This document shows, piece after piece, positions 1 through 8,565 of a DNA stretch of 64,000 nucleotides. The stretch's first letter is position 1, and the number at the start of each line of letters is the position of its first letter. The position numbers were made by a program, and so were the translations under genes. The stretch is from a cyanobacterium PCC 7702. Lineage in GTDB: Bacteria > Cyanobacteriota > Cyanobacteriia > Cyanobacteriales > Nostocaceae. The stretch spans positions 984,295 through 1,048,294 of the forward strand of contig KB235926.1 of the NCBI GenBank assembly GCA_000332255.1, written 5' to 3'. Below the pieces are notes generated by a model, which had not been told where the DNA came from, did not search any database, and worked only from the letters and a program-made list of their open reading frames with translations.

Positions 1-1
1 C

Positions 2-502
2 GCTCAACTAGCGCCAGCCTGGCAACTGCTACTTTTAGGAGACGGTTCTCCCACCAGACACTTGCAATTGCTAACGGGCGAGCCTACAGAAGTGGATGTT
101 ATCGACATGTCGTTCATTGGCATGGACTTGGATAGCGCTCCCGATCTGATTGAAGTTGTACCGGGACCGCGGTTGCGGCGACAAGTCTGGCTGCGTACTG
201 CTTCTGGTCAGAGATTGGCGTACGCTACTTCCTGGTGGGAAGCTTCTCACGTAGACGAGTATTTGCAAAACCGTTCATTGCCTATCTGGGCTAGCTTGGC
301 TCGTCTGCGCACCGAGTTGTATCGAGACATTCAAGGAATTTACTACGGTCAGTGCAACCAATTAGAGTATGGTTTTGCTCAAAAAGGGCCCTTTTGGGGA
401 CGCCATTACTTGTTTTGGCATCATGGAAAACCCTTAACTTTAATTTATGAAGTTTTTTCACCTTATTTAACAAAATATTTGGGACCAACCCAATCTGCTT
501 AA
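2..502 (+). CDS. chorismate lyase, DUF98 family (5' end outside window)
   Basis: The reading frame is open from the left edge, so the N-terminus lies outside the window; the TTG at 62 is an internal codon. Visible residues include GDGSPTRHLQLLTGEP, SWWEAS, and near the end GPFWGRHYLFWHHGKPLT followed by YEVFSPYL. These match the cyanobacterial chorismate-pyruvate lyase family, which makes 4-hydroxybenzoate from chorismate as the head-group precursor of plastoquinone. The family is soluble and short, and about 165 residues are present here, so probably only a small N-terminal part is missing. The 630 bases downstream carry no gene, so it is the last gene of its transcript. Confidence 0.85.
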   Translation, partial: AQLAPAWQLLLLGDGSPTRHLQLLTGEPTEVDVIDMSFIGMDLDSAPDLIEVVPGPRLRRQVWLRTASGQRLAYATSWWEASHVDEYLQNRSLPIWASLARLRTELYRDIQGIYYGQCNQLEYGFAQKGPFWGRHYLFWHHGKPLTLIYEVFSPYLTKYLGPTQSA

Positions 503-1133
503 AGTGTTTTCAGTGTTTTCTTGACTGTAAAAATACTTGTAGGCAGGGCGATCGCCCCTTGGGTGGTCGCTTTGTCATCTATTTGACCGCAGGCTTGATT
601 TTTTGTTGCATTTATTAACACTAGCTGCCAATAAAAATTGCTATTTAATAATCAAGTCTTTGCCGCTTTTTCAGAAAACCACAGAGAATTTCACTTTGTC
701 AGTTATTGAATATTGAATAAATTATATAAATAGTTGTTTGCTCGCCAGAAAATGGTAAATTTAGCTACTTGCCAAGAAAATAGTATTAATTCTATACCTA
801 AGGCCTGGAACTTGTGAGCCTATATATAATAGGGTAATTTCGGACAATTTCTTGTGACTTGTGCAGTAGAAATTTAGCTAAAAATTAGCGCAGTATGAGA
901 CGGGAAACAAAACAGTAAAAAAATCAACAGGATTGATGAAAGCAAGCAGCTTTTATCGATCTTAGGTAAAGGTAGTTCCCCAAAATTTCAAAAAGAAATG
1001 GTATTTTGTAGCCGAAGCATAATTGCTCAACAGTCAATAAAATACAATTCCTCACGCCCCTTAGGGAGAAACCTGCGAGTTTACTTCGGCAACAAAGCAA
1101 GTAACAAATTCATTATGAAGAGGTATTTTACCA
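503..1133. other. gene-free stretch after the chorismate lyase
   Basis: No convincing coding region is visible. Positions 546-557 hold the perfect palindrome GGGCGATCGCCC, an extended HIP1 site, without a T-run to make it a clear terminator. Positions 823-837 hold CCTAT/ATAGG arms around an AT-rich centre. A 60-codon frame at 998-1180 has no family resemblance and overlaps the next gene, so it is not called. The rest is AT-rich and probably holds the promoter of the DUF3352 gene. Confidence 0.5.
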
Positions 1134-2909
1134 ATGGCGCTGCCTGTTGTGTCTATTTCGTCAATGAAGAAGAAAAATAAACCATCTGCAGTACTCACCC
1201 TTTCATCCGCTGGATTGTTAATCGGCGGTGGAATGATAGCAGCATATTGGTTATTTGCTCAAGGACAGATATTTTCTAGAGAATTGCCGATAGGTGCAAA
1301 TATAATTCCTCAAGATGCCTTGTTTGCAGTTTCTCTGACTACCGATCCCGGACAGTGGCAAAAATTGCGAGAATTTGGTACCAAAGAAACTCAAGCAGAA
1401 CTAGATAAAAACCTGGTGCAATGGCGCGATCGCCTGCTAACCAACAACGGTTACGACTTTCAAAAAGATATCAGCCCTTGGGTGGGAAAGCAAGTAACAA
1501 TTGCAATTGTTGCTCCCCAAGCAAGCAAAGAAGCACCTAAAAGCCTCACCAGCAATGAAAATACTGCTAGCAAGCAGCAGTCATTAGTGATAGTATTGCC
1601 CATTGCCGACCAACAAAAAGCTCAAAAAATCCTTGCACAACCAAAATCCCTCAAACAAGGAAAATGGGTTGACCGCACCTATGAGGGCATTGCGATTAAA
1701 GAAGCTAATTCTCCATACGGAGAAAATTTTTCAGCAGCACTAATAGATCGGCGTTTTTTAGTTATTACGGATAATCCTAAAACAACAGAACGAGTTATAC
1801 AAGCTTATAAAAATAGAACATCCCTAGCCAACAGTGCCGGTTTTGCCGAGAACGTATCCAAAATTACCAGTTCGCAACAGCCCTTTGCTCAATTTTACAT
1901 CAATGTACCTGACTCTGCCAAAATAGCCGCTGCTTCTGGAAACCGACATTTACCCGCCCAAGTTTTAACACAGTTACAAAACAACCAAGGTCTAGCAGGG
2001 ACAGTAACCCTAGAATCCCAAGGAATACGCATTAAGGGTATTTCCTGGCTCAATCCCAACAGCAGGCGGGTCTTAGCAGTCGAAAACACAGCTGCAAGGA
2101 TGCAAAACCGAGTTCCGTCGGAAACATTAATGATGGTTTCTGGTGTTAACCTGCAGCGCGTGTGGACAGAATATGTTGCCACATCTCAAGGAAATCCGCT
2201 TGCGCCAATTGCTCCGGAACAATTGCAAAAAGGGGTAAAATCTCTGACCAATCTGGATTTAGAGCGAGACTTGCTCAGCTGGATGGACGGAGAATTCTCC
2301 GTAGCAGTAATTCCTAACAATCCCACCAGCTGGGCCGATAACTTTCGTGCTTCTTTATTGTTTATGGTAGAAACAAGCGATCGCCCTCGCGCAGAAGGTG
2401 CCTTCAAACAACTAGATGAAGTCATGAAAAATCAATACCAATTCCAGATCCAACAGACGATAGTTGCTGGAAAACCTGTTGTAAATTGGATTGGACCTTT
2501 GGGTACCCTAACCGCTACCCACGGGTGGTTGGACGGAAACGTTGCTTTTTTGTCGGTAGGTGCTCCCATTGCCGATAAAATTATTCCCAGACCTAAAAAC
2601 CCACTCGCTGCAAGTCCTGTATTTCAAAAAACAGTTCCTTTAGGGTTAACTGCTACAAACAGTCAATTTTTCTTGGATCTAGAACATGCAGCGAAGAATT
2701 TTCCTCTACCAGCTCTACTACCAAATCAACAAGCACTAATAGCAGCAACAAACTCCATAGGGATGGCAACCGCAGTCAAGGACAGTCACAGCAATCGTTA
2801 CGAAATTTTTCTCGAACTCAAAAAAGGTGACCGAGTTGCTCCCCTACCAAGCCCAACATTTAATTCTACCTCCTTTGCAACACCACCTTCCTTGGAAAAC
2901 CACCATTAG
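1134..2909 (+). CDS. DUF3352 domain-containing membrane-anchored protein
   Basis: A 591-residue protein with a positively charged N-terminus (MKKKNKPS at residue 11) and one hydrophobic segment at about residues 17-43, followed by a long hydrophilic domain. Residues around [16 protein letters not shown] and the body up to about 560 fit the cyanobacterial DUF3352 family, whose function is unknown. It is most likely anchored in the membrane with the large domain outside the cytoplasm. The ATG at 1134 has GAAGAGG about 10 nt upstream. The ATG at 1164 would give a neater signal-anchor but has no visible ribosome site. ccsA follows 71 bp later on the same strand, so co-transcription is possible. 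Confidence 0.85.
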   Translation: MALPVVSISSMKKKNKPSAVLTLSSAGLLIGGGMIAAYWLFAQGQIFSRELPIGANIIPQDALFAVSLTTDPGQWQKLREFGTKETQAELDKNLVQWRDRLLTNNGYDFQKDISPWVGKQVTIAIVAPQASKEAPKSLTSNENTASKQQSLVIVLPIADQQKAQKILAQPKSLKQGKWVDRTYEGIAIKEANSPYGENFSAALIDRRFLVITDNPKTTERVIQAYKNRTSLANSAGFAENVSKITSSQQPFAQFYINVPDSAKIAAASGNRHLPAQVLTQLQNNQGLAGTVTLESQGIRIKGISWLNPNSRRVLAVENTAARMQNRVPSETLMMVSGVNLQRVWTEYVATSQGNPLAPIAPEQLQKGVKSLTNLDLERDLLSWMDGEFSVAVIPNNPTSWADNFRASLLFMVETSDRPRAEGAFKQLDEVMKNQYQFQIQQTIVAGKPVVNWIGPLGTLTATHGWLDGNVAFLSVGAPIADKIIPRPKNPLAASPVFQKTVPLGLTATNSQFFLDLEHAAKNFPLPALLPNQQALIAATNSIGMATAVKDSHSNRYEIFLELKKGDRVAPLPSPTFNSTSFATPPSLENHH

Positions 2910-2980
2910 CCCGAAACAGATTAGGATCGAAACTGTCAGAAAAAACTCTTTTTATTCCATCCGCGGGGGAGAAAATCATT

Positions 2981-4060
2981 ATGAATCTGGTTGAACTCCA
3001 GAACTTGCTAGACAATACCTCGTTTGCAGTCTTGTTTGTGACGATGTTGGTTTATTGGTGTGGAGCAGCTTTCGAAAACTTACCCTTTTTACCAACTTTA
3101 GGAACAGCAGGAATGGCGATCGCCAACTTGTGTATAGCAACCTTATTAGGAGCACGATGGCTAGAAGCAGGTTACTTTCCTTTGAGCAATTTGTATGAAT
3201 CTCTGTTGTTTCTAGCTTGGGGAATAACCACTATCCATCTGATCGCAGAAAACAGCAGTCGCAGTCGTTTGGTCGGAGTTGTCACCGCTCCCGTGGCGAT
3301 GGGTGTAACCGCTTTTGCTACCCTGACATTGCCTGCACAAATGCAACTAGCCGAACCATTAGTACCTGCATTGAAATCGAATTGGCTGATGATGCACGTC
3401 AGCGTTATGATGTTGAGTTATGCAGCTTTAATGGTAGGCTCGCTGTTAGCGATCGCTTTTTTGGTGGTTACTCGCGGACAAGATATCCAACTCCAAGGTA
3501 GTTCCGTCGGTACAGGTGGCTATCGCAGTAACGGTTTCCGCTTGCAAAAACCCACTCCACTAACTACTCAAACCTCCAAAACAGCAGCGGAAAACAACGG
3601 CTTTAAACGTTATGAAAGCAATACTAACGGAAAAACAACAGCAGTTTTAGATTTGGTAACCGCTTCTGTTGGTACCAGCGAACAAAAAACTTCACCGCAA
3701 AACCTCACATCTGCTGACGAACCTCTTTCACCCCAACGCCTGAGTCTGGCCGAAACTCTAGACAATATCAGCTATCGAGTCATTGGACTGGGATTTCCTT
3801 TACTAACAATCGGTATCATTGCTGGTGCTGTTTGGGCTAACGAAGCTTGGGGTTCATACTGGAGTTGGGATCCCAAAGAAACCTGGGCGTTAATCACTTG
3901 GTTAGTTTTTGCAGCATACCTCCACGCCCGCATTACCCGCGGTTGGCAAGGACGTCGTCCAGCAATTTTAGCAGCTAGCGGTTTTGTTGTCGTCTGGATT
4001 TGCTATTTGGGAGTAAATCTGTTGGGTAAGGGTTTACATTCTTATGGATGGTTCTTTTAG
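2981..4060 (+). CDS. ccsA: cytochrome c biogenesis protein CcsA (System II haem handling)
   Basis: A 359-residue polytopic membrane protein that, with Ccs1/CcsB, delivers haem to apocytochromes c on the lumenal or periplasmic side of the membrane. The tryptophan-rich haem-handling motif is seen as [16 protein letters not shown] near residue 288, and the family ending [11 protein letters not shown] is present. Hydrophobic segments occupy about residues 10-155 and 265-350. The stretch between them (about 170-255) is hydrophilic and low in complexity, the usual variable loop. Some databases call this protein CcsB (ResC-like). GGGGGAG lies 9 nt before the ATG. The gene overlaps the start of tilS by 17 nt. 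Confidence 0.95.
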   Translation: MNLVELQNLLDNTSFAVLFVTMLVYWCGAAFENLPFLPTLGTAGMAIANLCIATLLGARWLEAGYFPLSNLYESLLFLAWGITTIHLIAENSSRSRLVGVVTAPVAMGVTAFATLTLPAQMQLAEPLVPALKSNWLMMHVSVMMLSYAALMVGSLLAIAFLVVTRGQDIQLQGSSVGTGGYRSNGFRLQKPTPLTTQTSKTAAENNGFKRYESNTNGKTTAVLDLVTASVGTSEQKTSPQNLTSADEPLSPQRLSLAETLDNISYRVIGLGFPLLTIGIIAGAVWANEAWGSYWSWDPKETWALITWLVFAAYLHARITRGWQGRRPAILAASGFVVVWICYLGVNLLGKGLHSYGWFF

Positions 4061-5120
4061 AAACCTTACCCCCATCCCTAATAAGATAGCCAGCAAACTC
4101 GAAATTAACCTCAAACCTCAAATGGTATGGACTGCTGTACATGCAAAAATCCATCGCACTATCCGCTGGCGCCACTTGTTTGAACGTCACCAGCATCTGT
4201 TAGTTGCGGTCTCTGGCGGACAAGATTCCCTGTGCTTAATGAAATTACTGTTAGATTTACAGCCCAAATGGGGATGGAATTTAGGTGTAGCTCACTGCGA
4301 TCACCGCTGGCGTCCTGATTCGCATTTCAATGCTCAACACGTTGCAAACATAGCTCAAAAGTGGAACCTCCCCTTTTATTTAGAAGTAGCCGCCCAGCCT
4401 TTAAAAAGTGAAGCAGCTGCACGTAACTGGCGCTATCAAGCTTTGGGCGCCATCGCCAAGCAGCACAACTACAACTGCATCGTCACAGGCCATACAGCTA
4501 GCGATCGCGCCGAGACCCTACTTTATAACTTAATTCGCGGTAGCGGCGCTGATGGCTTGCAAGCTTTGAGTTGGCGACGTTTGCTGGTCGATGACATTCT
4601 GCTTGTCCGTCCTTTGTTGGAATTAACCCGCACAGAAACAGAAATATTTTGTCAGCAAAATCAATTACCAATTTGGCAAGATTCCACTAATCAAGATTGG
4701 AAGTACGCCCGCAATCGCATTCGCCAAGAACTAATACCCTATTTGCGCCAGCATTTCAATCCACAAATTGAATCGGTTTTAGCCCAAACCGCAGAACTGC
4801 TGCAAGCAGAAGTCGAGTATCTGGAAAAAGCCGCCCAGCAATTAAAACAAGAAGCATTGAGCAAACAAGACAAAACCACAGGACAATCTTGCTGTCTTCC
4901 CCTCAAACTCAATCGCCGCATACTGCAACAAGCACCAGTTGCTCTCCAACGTCGCGTCATGCGACAACTGCTACAAAACCTACTTCCAGATGCTCCCAAT
5001 TTTGAACAAATTGAAAAACTCACCGCTCTAATTACAGCACCCAACCGCTCCCAAACCGATCCCTTTCCTGGTGGCGCGATCGCACAAGTACAAGATGATT
5101 GGATCTGGATTAGGAAATAA
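4044..5120 (+). CDS. tilS: tRNA(Ile)-lysidine synthase
   Basis: TilS attaches lysine to C34 of the AUA-reading tRNA(Ile), making lysidine and changing its codon specificity. The ATP-binding PP-loop is [18 protein letters not shown] near residue 53, and the family residues [20 protein letters not shown] follow around residue 150. The C-terminal part (about 230-350) matches the linker and substrate-binding region. The ATG at 4044 lies inside ccsA, so translation may be coupled. The internal ATG at 4122 ([13 protein letters not shown]) would leave the catalytic domain intact and may be the true start. Identity is firm; the start is not. Confidence 0.92.
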   Translation: MDGSFRNLTPIPNKIASKLEINLKPQMVWTAVHAKIHRTIRWRHLFERHQHLLVAVSGGQDSLCLMKLLLDLQPKWGWNLGVAHCDHRWRPDSHFNAQHVANIAQKWNLPFYLEVAAQPLKSEAAARNWRYQALGAIAKQHNYNCIVTGHTASDRAETLLYNLIRGSGADGLQALSWRRLLVDDILLVRPLLELTRTETEIFCQQNQLPIWQDSTNQDWKYARNRIRQELIPYLRQHFNPQIESVLAQTAELLQAEVEYLEKAAQQLKQEALSKQDKTTGQSCCLPLKLNRRILQQAPVALQRRVMRQLLQNLLPDAPNFEQIEKLTALITAPNRSQTDPFPGGAIAQVQDDWIWIRK

Positions 5121-5225
5121 AAATTATTCCTGATGACTTACCCCATCTATCAATTTTTATTGAAATATTATAGAATAATTCATATCAATTTTTTTTGAAA
5201 TATAAGGCATTGGTGTGGCACAGTC

Positions 5226-5924
5226 ATGCACCTGGGTTTGAAAAAACTTCTACTACCCTCTTGGCAAGAAGAACTAGCAGAAGCAATTGGCACCTTTATT
5301 TTAGTGTTTGCAGGTACAGGTGCAGTAATGGTGAACGAAGTTACTAAAGGAGCTGTTACTCATGTAGGAATTAGTTTTGTATTCGGTGCAGTAGTAGCTG
5401 CCTTGATTTATTCTATCGGGCATATTAGCAAAGCCCACTTCAATCCAGCGGTAACCTTGGCATTTTGGACAAGTGGCATATTTCCCAAAAATTTAGTATT
5501 GCCATACATTTTGGCGCAATTGCTAGGAGCGATCGCTGCATCGAGCTTGTTATCGCTCAGTCTGGGAAAAGTTGCAAATTTAGGAGCGACCCTACCATAC
5601 AACGGTAACTGGTTGCAATCTTTGCTTTTAGAAACTATTCTCAGTTTCATTTTGATGTTTGTAATTTTTGGTTCCGGACTGGATCGCCGCGCTCACCTTG
5701 GCTTTGCAGGTCTGGCAATTGGTTTGACTGTCGGTTTAGAAGCTGCATTCATGGGACCAATTACCGGTGCAAGTATGAATCCAGCACGTTCCTTAGGTCC
5801 AGCATTGGTAGGAGGAATTTGGCAACATCACTGGATTTATTGGGTTGCACCCATATTAGGAGCGCAAGTAGCAGTGATAGTATACAGTCTCCTTTCCAAC
5901 AAATTTCAAGACTTGAGAACGTAA
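5226..5924 (+). CDS. MIP-family aquaporin / glycerol facilitator
   Basis: A 232-residue channel protein with six hydrophobic segments and both NPA boxes: HFNPAVT near residue 74 and SMNPARS near residue 187. Length and spacing are normal for the family. Such channels pass water or small neutral solutes such as glycerol or arsenite, and the sequence alone does not decide which. An ArsC-type arsenate reductase lies 240 bp downstream on the same strand. That recalls the rhizobial arrangement in which an aquaglyceroporin (AqpS) lets out the arsenite made by ArsC. A strong terminator-like hairpin at 6028-6046 argues for separate transcripts. Confidence 0.93.
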   Translation: MHLGLKKLLLPSWQEELAEAIGTFILVFAGTGAVMVNEVTKGAVTHVGISFVFGAVVAALIYSIGHISKAHFNPAVTLAFWTSGIFPKNLVLPYILAQLLGAIAASSLLSLSLGKVANLGATLPYNGNWLQSLLLETILSFILMFVIFGSGLDRRAHLGFAGLAIGLTVGLEAAFMGPITGASMNPARSLGPALVGGIWQHHWIYWVAPILGAQVAVIVYSLLSNKFQDLRT

Positions 5925-5955
5925 AGGAATTAAATCAGTGAAAATATAAGGCGCG

Positions 5956-5987
5956 GTAGACGTGCGTAGCGCGGCTTCTCGTAGAGA
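5956..5987 (+). repeat. dispersed 32-nt repeat, copy A (intergenic)
   Basis: Built as GTAGAC, nine variable bases, then GCGGCTTCTCGTAGAGA. The same layout with the same 9-nt spacing recurs at 54627-54658 inside the CHAT gene. Related GCGTAGCG-type runs occur here and at about 13891-13906. Dispersed palindromic repeats of this flavour are common in Nostocales genomes. Confidence 0.7.
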
Positions 5988-6027
5988 TCGTGTCAAACTA
6001 GACTTTGAATTTGACTACTAGCATGCC

Positions 6028-6046
6028 AAAAACGGCGCCCGTTTTT
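6028..6046 (+). terminator. Rho-independent terminator after the aquaporin gene
   Basis: AAAAACGG, loop CGC, then CCGTTTTT: an 8-bp perfect stem whose 3' arm ends in five T residues. It lies 100 bp after the aquaporin stop and upstream of arsC. The A-rich left arm means it could also act on minus-strand transcripts. Confidence 0.65.
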
Positions 6047-6164
6047 ACTCAAAAGTAGAGATGGAAAGTAGAGAATAAAAAATACTAATTGCTGTTAGCT
6101 TCTTGGTCAAAAAAAGTCTGATTAACAGTTCCACAACAGCAAAGTAAATAATAGGTATAAAGTT

Positions 6165-6560
6165 ATGAAAAAAGTCATGTTTGTTTGTCAAAAGAATTCC
6201 CGACGCTCCCAAATGGCAGAAGGATTTGCTCGTACACTAGGCAAAGAAAAAATTGCTGTAACCAGCGCTGGTTTGGAAACAGAGCAAGTAGATCCGATGG
6301 CTGTGCAAGTAATGTCAGAAATTGGAATAGATATCAGCCAGCAAACTTCTAAGCCGTTAAGTAATTTTCATCCCCAGGAATACGATGTTGTTATTTCTTT
6401 GTGTGGTTGTGGAGTTAATCTACCAGCAGTCTGGCTAACAACAGAAGTATTTGAAGATTGGCAGATAGAAGATCCCCAAGGGAAATCAATAGAGACCTTT
6501 CGTCAGATTCGAGATCAAATTAAAGAACGAGTAGTGAAGTTAATCGCATCCCTCAGTTAG
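6165..6560 (+). CDS. arsC: arsenate reductase, low-molecular-weight phosphatase fold
   Basis: A 131-residue cytoplasmic protein with the phosphatase P-loop FVCQKNSRRSQMAEG, in which Cys8 and Arg14 form the CX5R motif, and SLCGCGVNLP carrying Cys80 and Cys82. Those three cysteines are the positions reported as catalytic in the Synechocystis ArsC, a hybrid that has this fold but uses glutathione/glutaredoxin. The enzyme reduces arsenate to arsenite. Position 13, a cysteine in Synechocystis, is arginine here. No ArsR or Acr3/ArsB gene is visible in the window; the upstream aquaporin could be the arsenite exit route. Confidence 0.9.
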   Translation: MKKVMFVCQKNSRRSQMAEGFARTLGKEKIAVTSAGLETEQVDPMAVQVMSEIGIDISQQTSKPLSNFHPQEYDVVISLCGCGVNLPAVWLTTEVFEDWQIEDPQGKSIETFRQIRDQIKERVVKLIASLS

Positions 6561-6640
6561 TTGGTTGAGTTGGTGTTTTCAGCTTTGCAGCGATCGCCCA
6601 GGCTAAAAACTTCTGCTTTCATAAAACTAAAGCACAGATC

Positions 6641-6985
6641 TTAGTAAGCCAAGACATGCTTATAAATAAAGTGGAAATCTACTACTTTCTCCTCCACTGA
6701 CAGCAAATACCAATCATTGGCAAGCACCCGAATAGCAAAAAAGCCAACACCGGACCAAAAGCCAAGAACATCATCGTTGTCGTAATCGTTATCGTAGGCG
6801 ATCGTGGCTTCTTCAGGGTGATTTGGGTCACAAGGTAATTCGTCAGCTCGCTCCGATAGCAGTACCCGTGCAGTTCCGGAGCAGACTGCTTGCAAACCAA
6901 CCCCGTCCCGGAGAATTATTTGCAATGACGCATGTAGGAGCAAAATTGCCGCTTCCCCCTGGCTTTCCTGGTTTGAAATTGACAA
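6641..6985 (-). CDS. hypothetical protein, 114 residues, doubtful
   Basis: An open frame with no family I recognise. It has an acidic middle (residues about 60-72, with YDNDYDNDD) and a more hydrophobic end. It starts inside the WD40 remnant of the pseudogene immediately upstream, in a different frame, and has no clear ribosome site. It may be the displaced 3' end of that decayed gene or a small independent gene. Confidence 0.3.
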   Translation of the reverse strand: MSISNQESQGEAAILLLHASLQIILRDGVGLQAVCSGTARVLLSERADELPCDPNHPEEATIAYDNDYDNDDVLGFWSGVGFFAIRVLANDWYLLSVEEKVVDFHFIYKHVLAY

Positions 6986-8195
6986 TGTTCAAGTTGGAAA
7001 TTTTTATACTGTTGTCATAACCACCGCTAGCAATTGTTTGTCCCTCATGACTGATAGCAATTGCATATATCCATACAGAATTAGCATCTAAAAAACGCTG
7101 AGTTTCAGGAGAGTGTTTTGGAGAGTTTAAAAAAATAGTAAATTTTAATAGCTACACCAAGAAAAAAGATAATTAATAATAAAATATAGACAGTTTATTT
7201 GTGGCCACAATGTTACTTTCTGGATTTGGTTTTATGAAGTTAGCAAGTATTCTTTTTGTTGTTTACCTAAGAGTTTTTGGGAAGTATTAACGAGATGTTG
7301 GTTTCCAAGCTGCTGTTGAAAATTAAGACGATACAACTCACAGCTTGTGCGAGTTCATTCGCCATCTAGTTTTACCAATCCCATGCTTTCAAGTTTGTAA
7401 GCAACGATCGCCTCTAGTTGTACTTTTTGATGAGCGGTGACGATTTGTTACATCGCTGCGAGTAATTGCTGTTCAGCTTGAAGACAGGATTTTTCCCCGA
7501 CGCAAATGGTAAAGTGCTAGATTTGCTAGATAGGGATGTCCTCCTATCATTGCTTGCAAGCAAGCAAGTTTTGCACTCCTTTTCGATCCCAGATTCCATC
7601 GATTCCGTAACATTGTGCTAAATTTTGTACTTGTTCTAGGGTAAAAGGTGGAATCGAGACTGTTACACCTACCTTGAAGGTAGACTGGTTGGGTTTAATC
7701 GGTTGAGCAGCAAACTTTTTCCCATTTTTTTGGGTGCTTTAATCCGCAGCAAACAACCAGGCTGCATAATTTCGTTATATACAATTTCTTCTAGGGGAGG
7801 ACGGTTGATATAAAAAGGAGAATCCAGTGGTATGGGACCGCTGGAAAAGTCGATTTTACTTGCTAAGAAGGCTAGGTCTGGTGGAAATTCATTTTCTAAA
7901 TTGCGCTCCATAATCGGATATTCTCTTGGAGATAGATGGGTACTGTCTTGAAGTTTTTTGCTTAAGACTATGTGCAGGTTTTTTGGTTACTCTCGGAAAG
8001 GTCTTGCCACAGCTAGCTGAGAGTCAAATTCTTTTATATAGTCGATACGATAAGCCCTATACCTTAGCGATTGCACCGTAGGTTTTGCCCAATAGTGATT
8101 GATGAAGCACAAACCACTGAATGGAGCTGAGAGGTTTATGTTGGAAAATTCTTTCTACAGCTTCCAGAAGTTCTTCCACGGTGGTTGTGAGGTTA
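6986..8195 (-). pseudogene. decayed HTH + AAA-like ATPase + WD40 repeat protein
   Basis: Minus-strand pieces in shifting frames follow the domain order of one large cyanobacterial protein. (1) About 8195-8085: TTTVEELLEAVERIFQHK then LLGKTYGAIAKV and a stop, like the N-terminal HTH domain of vWA-MoxR-associated proteins. (2) 7911-7690: GPIPLDSPFYINRPPLEE and the Walker A-like RIKAPKKMGKSLLLNR of the AAA_35-type domain. (3) 7670-7550: IPPFTLEQVQNLAQCYGI. (4) About 7550-7500: MIGGHPYLANLALYHLRRG. (5) 7440-7290: CELYRLNFQQQLG. (6) About 7122-6995: a WD40 repeat with HEGQTIASGGYDNSIKI. Stops, frameshifts and a missing stretch after Walker A show it cannot make the protein. Such proteins are STAND-like signalling ATPases. 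Confidence 0.7.
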
Positions 8196-8332
8196 AATGT
8201 TAAACAATGATCGGATTTACGTACGTATATATCTCTGCTGGATAATTCATAGTAATATATTTTTGATTTGATTTATTTATAGGTTAATTCATATAAAAAA
8301 TTATTTATATCTTAATATTTATATAAATCCCA

Positions 8333-8500
8333 TATGAAGATTTGTTCGAATGCTTGCAAAGATTGTTTGCAGCAGCGGTAAAAATTTAGAATATAAATTG
8401 GCGAGCGATTCTGAGCTTAGAATCGAAAGGACTTTTGCGCCTACTTGAAGTTGCCAAATCGGGACCTTGGCAATTGTACGGATATGATTATTTAAACTAG
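8333..8500 (+). pseudogene. possible short gene relic, unknown family
   Basis: Two consecutive plus-strand segments look coding but lie in different frames. The first, YEDLFECLQRLFAAAVKI, ends at a TAG; the second, from about 8390, holds ILSLESKGLLRLLEVAKSG and ends in WQLYGYDYLN before TAG at 8498. There is no start codon, ribosome site or recognised family. A chance open frame is possible. The rest of 8196-8565 is AT-rich and shows nothing else. Confidence 0.25.
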
Positions 8501-8565
8501 CAAAAAACACGCTGATTTTGCAACATTTCTTTGTGGAATTATCCGGAAATAATTAGTAAAAAAAG

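Noticed and set aside
546..557. Palindrome GGGCGATCGCCC as a terminator of the chorismate lyase gene
   Set aside because: No T-run follows; it is better read as an extended HIP1 site.
998..1180. 60-codon frame upstream of the DUF3352 gene
   Set aside because: Overlaps the real gene in another frame and shows no coding-like composition.
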